From: Bdellovibrio sp. ZAP7
GTDB lineage: Bacteria; Bdellovibrionota; UBA1018; CAIMNF01
Length of the DNA: 64,000 nt
Reading direction: 5' to 3'
NCBI GenBank assembly: GCA_945874535.1
Contig: CAMCGZ010000007.1
Span: forward strand, 1 to 64,000
Shown here: in pieces, positions 6,957 through 15,641 of the stretch
Numbering within the stretch: the first letter of the stretch is position 1
Layout: each line of letters starts with the position of its first letter
Notes under the pieces: model-generated
Seen by the model: the letters and a program-made list of their open reading frames with translations, nothing else
Databases searched by the model: none
Told to the model about the DNA's origin: nothing
Translations under genes and position numbers: made by a program

Positions 6957-9044
6957 TCAATGAGACATTTTTTCTACGTCGGCATCGTCAGTGGTGAGCC
7001 CTTGGCGCATCAGGTCACGAAAGGAGACCAGCTTGACGGAGTACCCGAACCGGGGGGTGAATTTGACATCATAAGCACTGACCTTGTGATGATCGGGGCT
7101 CCAGGAGGTTCTGACTTCTTTGGCTGTCGTGACGATGTAGGGTTTGGACTGGGTCAGGTTCTGGATGGGTAGCTCGAGAGCCGCGAAGGTCTCGGTTTCG
7201 CCGTTTTCGCTGGCGTTCCCCCCGGTGGAGAGCGGAGTTCCGCCAATGTAATTGATCAGCGAGGTCTTCAGCTTGTCCCGAAGGTTGGGTAAGTCTAGGC
7301 CAACCGGATCGTTACCGACCGAAACGTTCGGGAAGATGGATTGGAGGAACTGATCCACTTTTTGAGCAGTGGATGCTCCGCCCTTCGGGAAAACCGGAGC
7401 ATAAAACCGGTACACCTGGGGCTTGCCTTGGGCTGACTTGGCGTCTGTGTAAGGGATGAACTCGAAATCCATCGGGTCCTGATTCCCATTAGCTGACGGA
7501 GGGGGGGGGACGATGTTAAACAGCCCGACTTCGTTGGGGTTCGGGGCGGTAGCGTAACGCTGAGCATCTAGAATGGCGGACACGCTCGGGTTGGTGCCCC
7601 CTCCCATGGAATGCATGTCTTGGAGGAAGCCCAGGGTGTGGAAGTTGGTTCCGTTCACCAGAGTGAGGTTCGGAGTTTTGCAATCAGACTGGCAAAAGGC
7701 CTGACCATTGACCGAAGGGAGTCCTGATTTGGCCACCACAAAGTCACTCGCTTGGAGGTTCCTGGGTCCAATGCGGCTTCCGAACGGTTTGGCAGCGGCC
7801 ATGGCGTCGAGTTCGAGTTCTCCTGATCCTTGCATAAACAGGAGGCCTCTGGGTTTGACGAAAGTCCGGAGTCGGACGGCATAATGGACGTTCTTGCCAC
7901 TTGCGGCTGAAAGCTTCACTCCGACCGGAGCATCGTTGGCGTTGATCTTGTAAATGAACGAGTTACAGGCGGTGGGATTAGTGGTGTTCGGATTCGGGAC
8001 GGTTGGAACCATGGCCTGGACAAAAACGCTGAACGAGGCCTTCACCTCCTCGAGTTCGAGCATCTTCGAGGGTTGCAGCTCTTCCAGTTGGGTTTTCTCG
8101 GAATCGAAGACCGAGCTGTTCAGGTTGCCCAGAGCCGATCGATAGGCCAAAATGGTTCTCTCGTGGGCATCGGCGCCACCCGCGTTTTCGAGGGCCTTCA
8201 TTCCGTCCCAATCGACGCTCGCGGCTTTTTGATTGATGAAGTCCTTCAAGGTTTCGATCCTCATCAAGTGGATGACATTCCTCGGAAACAGACCAAGCCC
8301 TTGCGTCAGGGGGACGAGCTGGGTCTTGATCTTGGCCCGCTCCGGATCGGTGAGCGTGGTACTGGTGATCTGGGAGAGCAGCTGGTCCACGCTCGTTTCG
8401 TCCAGATCACCCCGGAACAGCCACGCCATGGCCGCAAAAAGGTTCACGCCCGAACGACCCGAGCACAAACTGTTGGCGATTGAGGCAATGCTCGTCACGG
8501 AATTCAAATAGGCTTGGGTCACCGAGTTCAGGCTGGCCATGCTGCTTCCCACTGCCGATTGGACATCGTATGCCGTGTTCCGGTAGTTCACGGCCAAACA
8601 ACTATCGGAGGATGTTCCGACCGCGCCCGAAATGGGAATGCACACTACCGGGACCTTCAGGGGAAGAAGATAGGCCGTGGCGCTAGCGGAATAGTCGAGT
8701 TTCGGGAAGTTGTAGTCGGAGGTGGGGCTGCCTGTACCCGGAAACCGTGCATTTCCTACGCTGCTCACGTAGGCATATCGGAACATGAACTTCTTGAACT
8801 GCCGTCTCATGTCGTAGTTCAGGTACGAGATGGCGTTCATCTGTCGTGCCTGAACCGCCGCGCCAGCGTAAGCAGCGGCATCCGCCGCAGTCTGAACGCT
8901 GATTTTCGCATTGATCAGGAGCCCGGTGTTGACAGCGAACATGAAGAACATCAGGAAGCTCGAGACCATGATCGCGAGCAGGATCGCGGCTTGTCCCTCT
9001 CGTCCGGTTTTGTCAATGATTTGGCGAGGGTGCTGCGATTCCAT
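6957..9044 (-). CDS. TadE/TadG-like protein with N-terminal membrane segment
   Basis: A 695-residue protein whose N-terminus has the Flp pilus-assembly TadE/G-like pattern: a charged start, GQAAILLAI, a single hydrophobic segment around residues 19-45, then VQTAADAAAYAGA. The rest is a large extracytoplasmic domain without a motif I recognise. TadG-like proteins are found with Tad/Flp pili or as secreted envelope proteins. No other tad genes are adjacent; a CpaF-type ATPase lies 5 kb away. A run of nine C on the coding strand (7501-7509) encodes Pro residues near 512-515. It is divergent from the BMP transporter operon. The family call rests on the N-terminus. Confidence 0.65.
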   Translation of the reverse strand: MESQHPRQIIDKTGREGQAAILLAIMVSSFLMFFMFAVNTGLLINAKISVQTAADAAAYAGAAVQARQMNAISYLNYDMRRQFKKFMFRYAYVSSVGNARFPGTGSPTSDYNFPKLDYSASATAYLLPLKVPVVCIPISGAVGTSSDSCLAVNYRNTAYDVQSAVGSSMASLNSVTQAYLNSVTSIASIANSLCSGRSGVNLFAAMAWLFRGDLDETSVDQLLSQITSTTLTDPERAKIKTQLVPLTQGLGLFPRNVIHLMRIETLKDFINQKAASVDWDGMKALENAGGADAHERTILAYRSALGNLNSSVFDSEKTQLEELQPSKMLELEEVKASFSVFVQAMVPTVPNPNTTNPTACNSFIYKINANDAPVGVKLSAASGKNVHYAVRLRTFVKPRGLLFMQGSGELELDAMAAAKPFGSRIGPRNLQASDFVVAKSGLPSVNGQAFCQSDCKTPNLTLVNGTNFHTLGFLQDMHSMGGGTNPSVSAILDAQRYATAPNPNEVGLFNIVPPPPSANGNQDPMDFEFIPYTDAKSAQGKPQVYRFYAPVFPKGGASTAQKVDQFLQSIFPNVSVGNDPVGLDLPNLRDKLKTSLINYIGGTPLSTGGNASENGETETFAALELPIQNLTQSKPYIVTTAKEVRTSWSPDHHKVSAYDVKFTPRFGYSVKLVSFRDLMRQGLTTDDADVEKMSH
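7501..7509 (-). repeat. Nine-base homopolymer (poly-C on coding strand) in the TadG-like gene
   Basis: Nine consecutive G on the plus strand, read as C in the gene, encode part of VPPPPSANG. A tract of this length can slip during replication and would shift the reading frame about three quarters of the way into the protein. Phase variation is only a possibility. Confidence 0.85.
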
Positions 9045-9116
9045 GCTCTCAAGGCTAACTCTTCACCCATCCAAAATCAATTCGACGGAAAGCCCCAGCT
9101 CGGATAAATATGAGAT

Positions 9117-10118
9117 ATGAGAAACATTCTCCCTGTTCAGCGGTTCATGACTGGTTTGGCCCTGCTCGTCCTCCCTGTTCAAATGGCTTTAGCCCAGGTC
9201 CGGGTCGGCCTAGTGCTCGAGCGATCCGGCAAGGACGACAAATCCTTCAATGCATCGGCCTACCAGGGTCTCAAACGAGCCGAGAAAGAGCTTGGGGTCA
9301 CCACTAAAACGGTCGAGGCTCCCGACAACGCGGCGTACGAGTCCTTGCAACGCGCCTTCGCAGAGAAGAAGTTCGATTTGATCGTCGCGGTTGGTTTCCA
9401 CCAGCTCGAATCGATCAAAAAGAATGCTGCCCGGTTTCCGAATCAGAAATTCCTGTTGGTGGACGAGGACGCAAAAGCGCCCAACGTCCGCTCGGTGATG
9501 TTTGAGGAGCATGAGGGTAGTTATCTGGTGGGGGCATTGGCGGCGATGCATGCCCCCGGGGGCAAAGTGGGATTCATCGGTGGAATGGATGTCCCTCTGA
9601 TTCGAAGATTCGAGACGGGCTATGCTGCCGGTGCGAAAAAAATGAACTCCAAAGCCCAGGTTCTTTCCAACTACCTCGGAGTCACCGGAGAAGCATGGAA
9701 CAACCCTCCGAAGGCCAAGGAGCTGGCTCTCGATCAATTCAACCGGGGGGCAGAGGTGATTTTCGTGGCTGCCGGCAATTCGGGAGTGGGCGTGTTCGAT
9801 GCAGCTGCGGAGAGAAAGAAACTCGCGATCGGAGTCGACTCGAATCAGAACTGGTTGAAGCCGGGATTTATTTTGACCAGCATGTTGAAGCGAGTGGATG
9901 AGGCGGTTTTCGACTCTGTGAAGCTGTTTAAAGAGGGAAAGTTCACCACCGGTTTGATTCGATATGGAGTAAAAACGAAGGGTGTGGATTATTCGTTGGA
10001 TGAACACAATGCCCGCCTGGTGACTGACAGGGATAAAAAACAGCTCGAGCAACTCCGTGCGGATATTGTCAAAGGGAAGATCAAGGTACCCGATTATTAC
10101 CTGATCCAGAAAAAGTGA
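9117..10118 (+). CDS. BMP-family ABC transporter substrate-binding protein (nucleoside/Med type)
   Basis: Periplasmic binding component of an ABC importer. The 333 residues start with a Sec signal peptide ending near MALA-QVRVG; there is no lipobox cysteine, unlike many BmpA homologues, so it is probably soluble. Family features are FNASAYQGLKRAEKELG, DLIVAVGFHQ, VGFIGGMDVPLIRRFETGY and VIFVAAGNSGVGVFDAA. Well-studied relatives bind purine nucleosides. It heads a five-gene operon with one ATPase, two permeases and a lipoprotein. No Shine-Dalgarno is visible; an AT-rich TAAATA lies 7 bp before the ATG, so the transcript may have almost no leader. The ligand is inferred from the family. Confidence 0.88.
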   Translation: MRNILPVQRFMTGLALLVLPVQMALAQVRVGLVLERSGKDDKSFNASAYQGLKRAEKELGVTTKTVEAPDNAAYESLQRAFAEKKFDLIVAVGFHQLESIKKNAARFPNQKFLLVDEDAKAPNVRSVMFEEHEGSYLVGALAAMHAPGGKVGFIGGMDVPLIRRFETGYAAGAKKMNSKAQVLSNYLGVTGEAWNNPPKAKELALDQFNRGAEVIFVAAGNSGVGVFDAAAERKKLAIGVDSNQNWLKPGFILTSMLKRVDEAVFDSVKLFKEGKFTTGLIRYGVKTKGVDYSLDEHNARLVTDRDKKQLEQLRADIVKGKIKVPDYYLIQKK

Positions 10119-11641
10119 TGAACGCGATCGAGTTCCGGAAGGTCACTAAGAAATTCGGAGGCTTCACTGCCAACCGCGATCTCTCGTTTACGGTGAAAAA
10201 AGGCTCGATTCACGGGCTGATCGGTGAGAATGGCGCTGGGAAGTCGACTGCAATGAAGGTCCTTTTCGGGATTCATCCGGCCGATTCGGGAGAGATCCTG
10301 ATCGAAGACCGTGTTGTCAGGATTACCAACCCCGTCCATGCCATGAGAATGGGTATCGGAATGGTCCACCAGCATTTCATGTTGGCTGGCCCCGAGACGG
10401 TTCTCGACAACATCATCCTCGGACACGAGCCCGGACGGGTGTTTGTAGGGCGCGCCCGAGCCGAGGCGGAGCTCAGGGCTATTGCTAAAACTTACGGGCT
10501 CGATTTCGATCGTTGGGACCGCCCGGTCTCGGAGCTTTCGGTGGGGGAGCAACAGAGGGTGGAAATCCTGAAGCTGCTTTACCAGAAATCGAAAGTGCTC
10601 ATACTCGACGAACCCACCGCAGTTCTGACTCCGCAAGAGGTCAAGGACCTGTTCGGAAATCTGGTGAGGCTCAAGGAAGAAGGGAAGACCATCATCCTCA
10701 TTTCTCACAAGCTTAAAGAAGTTCTCGGTTATTGTGACGAGATCACTGTGATCCGTCGGGGTGAGACCGTGGGTTCACGGAAGGCTTCGGAGACCGATGA
10801 TTCCGAACTCGCACGCATGATGGTCGGGCGGGATGTTTCATTTACTTACCAAGGTGAGAGAAAAGTGTTTGCCAACATGTCCGACGCCAAGCCCGTGGTG
10901 AGAGTCAGCCGGCTTTCCATCACGAGTACGACCGAGCCCCTTCGGGAGGTGAGCTTTGAATTGAAGCCAGGTGAGATTCTCGGTGTTGCGGGGGTGCAGG
11001 GGAACGGTCAGTCGACCTTGCTCCGTGCATTATCGCATCCCTCGCTTCATGCCAAGAATTGGAGCGGAGAGTATCTTTTGAACGGACGGGATCAGTCCGG
11101 TAGTGATCCGATCGTCCTCCGGAATGCGGGTGTCGGATTGGTGCCTGAGGACAGGCTTTCCGAAGGATTGTTACTCAATCAGGACATGACCGAGAATTTC
11201 CTGCTCGGTCAGCACGAAGACCCCCGGTATTCCAAAGGTGGATTTCTTTTGCGCACAAAAGCCCGCGCAGTCACGGAATCGAAGATCAAAGAGTTCGACA
11301 TCCGACCGCCCTATCCGACGGTCTGGACCGGGCGCATGAGCGGAGGCAACCAACAAAAGCTCGTGATTGCCCGCGCATTAGACCCCGGACCATCCGTATT
11401 GTATGTGGCACATCCCACACGGGGAGTCGATGTCGGTGCGATCGAAAAAATCCACGATGCTATCGTTCAAGAACGAAATCGCGGGAAGGCCATCCTTCTG
11501 TTTTCCTCCGAACTCGATGAATTGATGGATCTGTGCGACCGGATGTTGGTCTTCTACAACGGTGGGATCCGAGCCGAGTTCGCGAGACCCGATTTCGATC
11601 CGTGGGCGATCGGTAGAGTGATGGGTGGGGGTGACCGGTGA
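10118..11641 (+). CDS. ABC transporter ATP-binding protein, duplicated domains (BMP/nucleoside importer)
   Basis: A 507-residue fusion of two ABC domains of the sugar/nucleoside importer type. The first half has Walker A GENGAGKST, signature LSVGEQQRVEI and Walker B LILDEPTAVLTP. The second half has the degenerate P-loop GVQGNGQST, signature MSGGNQQKLVIARAL and YVAHPTRGVDVG, as is usual for this class where one site is catalytic. The ATG at 10118 overlaps the upstream stop as TGATG; a GTG one codon earlier is also possible. It energises the two permeases encoded immediately downstream. Confidence 0.93.
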   Translation: MNAIEFRKVTKKFGGFTANRDLSFTVKKGSIHGLIGENGAGKSTAMKVLFGIHPADSGEILIEDRVVRITNPVHAMRMGIGMVHQHFMLAGPETVLDNIILGHEPGRVFVGRARAEAELRAIAKTYGLDFDRWDRPVSELSVGEQQRVEILKLLYQKSKVLILDEPTAVLTPQEVKDLFGNLVRLKEEGKTIILISHKLKEVLGYCDEITVIRRGETVGSRKASETDDSELARMMVGRDVSFTYQGERKVFANMSDAKPVVRVSRLSITSTTEPLREVSFELKPGEILGVAGVQGNGQSTLLRALSHPSLHAKNWSGEYLLNGRDQSGSDPIVLRNAGVGLVPEDRLSEGLLLNQDMTENFLLGQHEDPRYSKGGFLLRTKARAVTESKIKEFDIRPPYPTVWTGRMSGGNQQKLVIARALDPGPSVLYVAHPTRGVDVGAIEKIHDAIVQERNRGKAILLFSSELDELMDLCDRMLVFYNGGIRAEFARPDFDPWAIGRVMGGGDR

Positions 11642-12711
11642 AGAATTCAGAAAAACTCCGGATCCCGCAAAGTGCCCTTTCATTCCTGAGATCGGTCGCC
11701 GGTGCTGCCGGCGGACTCGCAATCGGATTGATGATTTGCACGATTGCCGGAGAGTCTCCCGGTAAAGTCCTCACCGTGCTCGTGAATAGCAGTTTCGGGA
11801 GCGGTTATGACTTCGGAATGACGCTGTTCTATACCTCGTACTTCATTCTTACCGGTCTGGCGGTGGCCATCCCCTTCAAGTCCGGGCTGTTCAATATCGG
11901 GGGTGAGGGGCAGTTGACCATCGGGGCGCTGGCGGCTGCTTGGGCGGGAGTGGCGGGTGCAGGTATCGAATCCCATGCCTTGGCGATTTTATTCGCAACC
12001 CTTGCTGCATTTATCGCCGGCGGTATTTGGGGCGCGATACCCGGCTACTTGAAGGCACGACGCGGAAGTCACGAGGTCATCACCACCATCATGATGAACT
12101 TCATAGCGGCCGGGGTGACCTCCTATTTCACCTTGTATGCTTTGAAGGATCCCGATTCCTCGCAGGCGGAGACCATTCCTCTTTCTACGGTATTTCAATT
12201 GAAACCTTTCGCGGTGTTCAATGGAGCGCCGATGGGAGGTCTGATTATCGCACTGGCAGTCATGACCTGTGTGCTGCATCTGGTTTTGAGAAACTCGGTC
12301 TGGGGTTATCGATTGAAGGCTACGGGAGAGAATGAGACTGCGGCTTCCACCTTTGGAATTGCGGCTCCGGCTTCCTGGCTCAGTTCGATGTTTGTTGCGG
12401 GCGGAATCGCCGGATTGACCGGTCTGGTCGAGGTTCTCGGGAATTCGCACCGGTTCAAGATCGGATTCTCGTCCGACTATGGTTTTGTCGGAATCGCTGT
12501 CGCACTGGTTGCACGTGGCAACATCCTTGGCATTCTCCCTTCCGCGTTTCTTTTCGGGGTTTTACAAAAAGGTGCGGGAAGTCTCGATCTTGAAACTGAT
12601 AAAGTCACCCGGGACTTGACCTACATCATCCAGGGTTTGATCATCCTCGGGGTTGCTTCAGACGGCATCTGGGACTGGTTCTCCAGTATTTGGAGGAAGC
12701 GAAATGCTTGA
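11638..12711 (+). CDS. ABC transporter permease, first subunit of the BMP/nucleoside importer
   Basis: A 357-residue polytopic membrane protein of the BPD_transp_2 family. It contains the characteristic segments GLFNIGGEGQLTIGALAAAW and GSHEVITTIMMNF, and the EAA-like region KATGENETAASTFGI facing the ATPase. It starts at a GTG overlapping the ATPase stop as GTGA, so translation is probably coupled. It pairs with the following permease to form the heterodimeric channel. Relatives in nucleoside importers have the same gene order: binding protein, ATPase, permease, permease. Confidence 0.92.
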   Translation: MKNSEKLRIPQSALSFLRSVAGAAGGLAIGLMICTIAGESPGKVLTVLVNSSFGSGYDFGMTLFYTSYFILTGLAVAIPFKSGLFNIGGEGQLTIGALAAAWAGVAGAGIESHALAILFATLAAFIAGGIWGAIPGYLKARRGSHEVITTIMMNFIAAGVTSYFTLYALKDPDSSQAETIPLSTVFQLKPFAVFNGAPMGGLIIALAVMTCVLHLVLRNSVWGYRLKATGENETAASTFGIAAPASWLSSMFVAGGIAGLTGLVEVLGNSHRFKIGFSSDYGFVGIAVALVARGNILGILPSAFLFGVLQKGAGSLDLETDKVTRDLTYIIQGLIILGVASDGIWDWFSSIWRKRNA

Positions 12712-13579
12712 AACACTTTTTTCAAATTGGATTCTTCCGACTCTGCGGGTCTCAACACCGTTGATTTTCGCGGCTTTGGGCGGGATGTGGTGTGAGCGGA
12801 GCGGTGTCATTCAGATCGGATTGGAAGGCATCATGCTGGTGGGGGCCTTTTTTGCAGCAGTGGTGACCCATTCCACTCAGAGTCCGTGGTGGGGTTTGGT
12901 TGCTGGAATGTTGGCAGGCTTGATGCTCTCGCTTGGTTATGGATTTACCGTATTGAAGCTCAAGGCCAATCAGATTGTTTCTGGCACGGCATTCAATCTT
13001 TTCGCCATGGGCATTCCGCCGTTTCTGTCGATGATCTGGTTCGATTCCACGGGCTCGACCCCTGTGATTCCGGGTGAATCCCTTTTCCGTTCGGCACCCT
13101 TGTTCCTGATGGGCGCTGTCGTGATTGCAAGTGCCATCTTGTACCACCATACCAAGTTTGGCCTCAGGATCCGGTTCGCAGGTGAGCATCCGAAAGCGCT
13201 CGAGAGCTCGGGTATTTCTGTGCGGGGAAAACGTTGGCAGGGCATCGCCCTCAGCGGGCTTCTGGCCGGACTTGGTGGGGCGACGCTCTCCATTTATCTG
13301 GCATCTTCCTTTTCGCGCAACATGTCCTCCGGAAGAGGATTTATCGCTTTAGCGGCGGTCATTCTCGGAAGGTGGTTGCCACTCCAAACGGTGACAGCCT
13401 GCCTGCTCTTCGGCCTCACAGAGCTCGCTCAAATCCGTCTGCAAGGTGTAGTGCTGTGGGGAGATCAGGCTGTTCCGGTACAGTGGATCCAGATTCTACC
13501 TTATCTAATTACGATACTCGTGCTTGCGCTCGCCATGGGGCGTACCCGGGCACCCAAAGGACTCGGAGGGGGCGAATGA
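12704..13579 (+). CDS. ABC transporter permease, second subunit of the BMP/nucleoside importer
   Basis: A 291-residue polytopic permease. The ATG at 12704 opens MLETLFSNWILP, and its 8-bp overlap with the preceding permease supports this start over a longer frame. Family features are LGGMWCERSGVIQIGLEGI, LKANQIVSGTAFNL, the cytoplasmic loop FAGEHPKALESSGI and SGRGFIALAAVILGRW. It is the partner of the upstream permease in the membrane domain of the importer. Its stop overlaps the start of the lipoprotein gene by ATGA. Confidence 0.92.
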   Translation: MLETLFSNWILPTLRVSTPLIFAALGGMWCERSGVIQIGLEGIMLVGAFFAAVVTHSTQSPWWGLVAGMLAGLMLSLGYGFTVLKLKANQIVSGTAFNLFAMGIPPFLSMIWFDSTGSTPVIPGESLFRSAPLFLMGAVVIASAILYHHTKFGLRIRFAGEHPKALESSGISVRGKRWQGIALSGLLAGLGGATLSIYLASSFSRNMSSGRGFIALAAVILGRWLPLQTVTACLLFGLTELAQIRLQGVVLWGDQAVPVQWIQILPYLITILVLALAMGRTRAPKGLGGGE

Positions 13580-14451
13580 AACGGTTATGCACGGTATTGA
13601 CGCTGACGCTTCTGCTCTTCGGTTCTTCAGGATGCAAGGCTGTCAATCATGCGCTGGAGTTTCTCGGTTTCATCACTCCGGTGAAAAAAGACCATTCTCC
13701 AGAAGAAGTCCACGATGAAAAGGCATTGGCCGGCCAACAGGCGGATCCCGTGCTCTCAGCCGAAACTTTGTCGAAGCAGAATTCAGAAATTTTGTCGGAG
13801 ATGTTCCGGGTCGTGTTCAATCAGGACCTGGTCGAGGATAAAACCGATTTTTCCGGCCTGCTGCAATCGCTCAATCAGGGAGCCAGTCTCGAAGGCATCT
13901 ACCGCGGCATCATCGCAGGTTCGCGCTACCGCGCTCTCGAATCGAAATCCCAGGCAGCATCACCCAATGAACTGAAGGCGTTCGCCGAGGAGATGTCCGA
14001 GATCCAGGGGATCATGCGCAATCCGACTGAGTTCTCGATTGTCGACGCCAAGAAAGCTCCCGAGATCACTTTTCCCGATGGCAATATCCCGGTCATTGCA
14101 TCGCCCGCCTCTCAAGAAGTGAAAAAGAAACTCGACAAGGGATCGAGGGTGCAAGAGTTGATCCGGATCTTCATCGGGGCCTCATCCTTCACATTGAAGC
14201 GGGCTCTCGGCGAGGAGGCACTTCGCAAGTTCGACGAGGACAAAAGCGATCCCGGTGTGGTGGGCCATTGGTACGCGAAGCTGGTGGTCCGTATGGCGAC
14301 CACAAAAGTGGATTTCGGTCTGGAACTGCGCAACCGTGGCGACTTCGATTTTCATTTCAAGTTTGCACAGAAAATCGCGATTGACCGGGTCAAGTGGGAG
14401 GTGCTCAACCGCTACCACCGCTATCTCAATGCGGCCGGACTCTCAAGGTAG
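13576..14451 (+). CDS. Putative lipoprotein, last gene of the BMP transporter operon
   Basis: A 291-residue protein of unknown function. Its signal peptide ends in LLLFGSSGC, a reasonable lipobox, so it is probably lipid-anchored at residue 20. The mature part is mostly helical and charged, with no motif I recognise; the segment GASLEGIYRGIIAGSRYRAL is distinctive. The start at 13576 overlaps the permease stop as ATGA; a long open frame further upstream overlaps the permease and is not coding. The coupling suggests a role with nucleoside uptake or envelope assembly, which is inference. Its 3' end overlaps the convergent CpaF gene by 9 bp. Confidence 0.75.
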   Translation: MKRLCTVLTLTLLLFGSSGCKAVNHALEFLGFITPVKKDHSPEEVHDEKALAGQQADPVLSAETLSKQNSEILSEMFRVVFNQDLVEDKTDFSGLLQSLNQGASLEGIYRGIIAGSRYRALESKSQAASPNELKAFAEEMSEIQGIMRNPTEFSIVDAKKAPEITFPDGNIPVIASPASQEVKKKLDKGSRVQELIRIFIGASSFTLKRALGEEALRKFDEDKSDPGVVGHWYAKLVVRMATTKVDFGLELRNRGDFDFHFKFAQKIAIDRVKWEVLNRYHRYLNAAGLSR

Positions 14452-15591
14452 GGCTCTGATTCCCTGGAGTTTCAAACTTTCGAGCACTCTCGTTGAAAGA
14501 TTGAATCTGAATGAGCCCTCATCGCTGTGAAGATCGAGCGGATGAGCCGGCTCGAATGAGAACACCTCTTGAAGGAGGATGGTGTCCTGTTCGAGTCCGG
14601 TCACTTCCTGGATTGAGATGATCTTCCGGACTCCCGAGCGGAACCGTTTGATTTGCACAATCAGTTGGACGGCACTCGAGATCTGTCTCCGGATCGCCGG
14701 CAAGGGGAGGTCCAGCCCTGCTGACATCATCAAGGTTTCGAGTCTGAAAAGGGCATCGCGTGCGGTATTGGCATGGATGGTGGTCATGGATCCCTGATGA
14801 CCCGTATTCATGGCTTGAATCATGTCCATGGCTTCGGGGCCCCTGCATTCGCCAATGATGATCCGGTCCGGTCTCATGCGCAGAGCGTTCGCGACCAGAT
14901 CGCGTGCACCGATACTTTCGGTGCCCATGGATCGAGGCCGTGTCATCATCTTCACCTGGTTCGGAAGAATCAGTGGAATTTCTGCTGTGTCTTCAATGGT
15001 CACCAGGCGCTCATGCGGCGGAACCAGGGCGATGAGTGCGTTCATGAAGGTGGTTTTTCCGGTTCCTGTGCCTCCACTGATCAGGATATTCTGCTTTCCT
15101 TGGATGCAGGCGTTCAGGAAGTGAGCCATGCGTTGATCAAGCGAGCCGTTTTTTGAAAGGGCGCTCAGACTGTAACGTTTCGGGAATCGGCGTATGGTGA
15201 TGCAGGGGCCGATTTCGGTGATCGGAGGTGCGGCAATATGAACCCGAGATCCGTCAGGAAGGCTGGTCATGCCGAGCGGTGTTTCGGGTGTGATCTGCTT
15301 TCCGGTCGGCTCCATGAGAATGCGGACAATCCGATTGAGTTCCTCTAGGCTCTTGAACCGAACCGGTGTGACCACGATCTGACCGCGCTTTTCGATCGCG
15401 ATGTTCCGGAGGTCATTCACCATGATTTCGGTCACGTCCGGATCCTGGAGCACAGTGTTCAGAAGCCCGAGGTCCGGAAGCCGGATTCCCCTGCTCGTGG
15501 CTGCGGGGTTCGGATCGGTAGCGCCCGTCGGCATCGCTCCTGCATTCGAGTCGGTTTTTTCGTTCTCGTCGATATTGGTGCGGAAACCCAT
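14443..15591 (-). CDS. cpaF: CpaF/TadA-type secretion ATPase
   Basis: A 382-residue hexameric traffic ATPase of the type II/IV secretion superfamily, which normally drives Tad/Flp pilus assembly at the inner membrane. Motifs in order are VTEIMVNDLRNIAIEKRG, LPDGSRVHIAAPP, Walker A SGGTGTGKTTFMNA, IEDTAEIPL, the Asp box RPDRIIIGECRGPEA and the His box QGSMTTIHANTARDA. The start ATG at 15591 gives a shorter N-terminal domain than typical CpaF. Longer frames run into the divergent clpS gene and have no family sequence. None of the usual neighbours (tadB, tadC, rcpA, flp) is present, so its pilus system must be elsewhere or reduced. Confidence 0.88.
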   Translation of the reverse strand: MGFRTNIDENEKTDSNAGAMPTGATDPNPAATSRGIRLPDLGLLNTVLQDPDVTEIMVNDLRNIAIEKRGQIVVTPVRFKSLEELNRIVRILMEPTGKQITPETPLGMTSLPDGSRVHIAAPPITEIGPCITIRRFPKRYSLSALSKNGSLDQRMAHFLNACIQGKQNILISGGTGTGKTTFMNALIALVPPHERLVTIEDTAEIPLILPNQVKMMTRPRSMGTESIGARDLVANALRMRPDRIIIGECRGPEAMDMIQAMNTGHQGSMTTIHANTARDALFRLETLMMSAGLDLPLPAIRRQISSAVQLIVQIKRFRSGVRKIISIQEVTGLEQDTILLQEVFSFEPAHPLDLHSDEGSFRFNLSTRVLESLKLQGIRALP

Positions 15592-15598
15592 ATTCAAA

Positions 15599-15607
15599 TT
15601 ATCCACA
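15599..15607 (+). promoter_or_regulatory. Perfect DnaA-box sequence between cpaF and clpS
   Basis: TTATCCACA matches the consensus DnaA box and lies in the 50-bp divergent cpaF/clpS spacer. It is followed by an imperfect dyad, TGTAAA (15613-15618) and TTTACA (15632-15637), 13 bp apart. A single box does not indicate an origin. It may be a regulatory or titration site, or chance. Confidence 0.35.
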
Positions 15608-15641
15608 GTTTGTGTAAATGATGCTAGGATGTTTACAAGCG

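Noticed and set aside
6035-7172. Phe/Ser- and Gly/Ala-rich frames on the plus strand over the H1-like gene
   Set aside because: They result from reading the Lys/Ala and Asp/Glu repeats backwards; the minus-strand frame has the ribosome site.
13234-13575. N-terminal extension of the lipoprotein gene at 13576
   Set aside because: It overlaps the permease gene out of frame, whereas the internal ATG starts a proper lipoprotein signal peptide.
15592-15641. Chromosomal origin around the DnaA box
   Set aside because: Only one box, no AT-rich unwinding region and no dnaA, dnaN or similar genes nearby.
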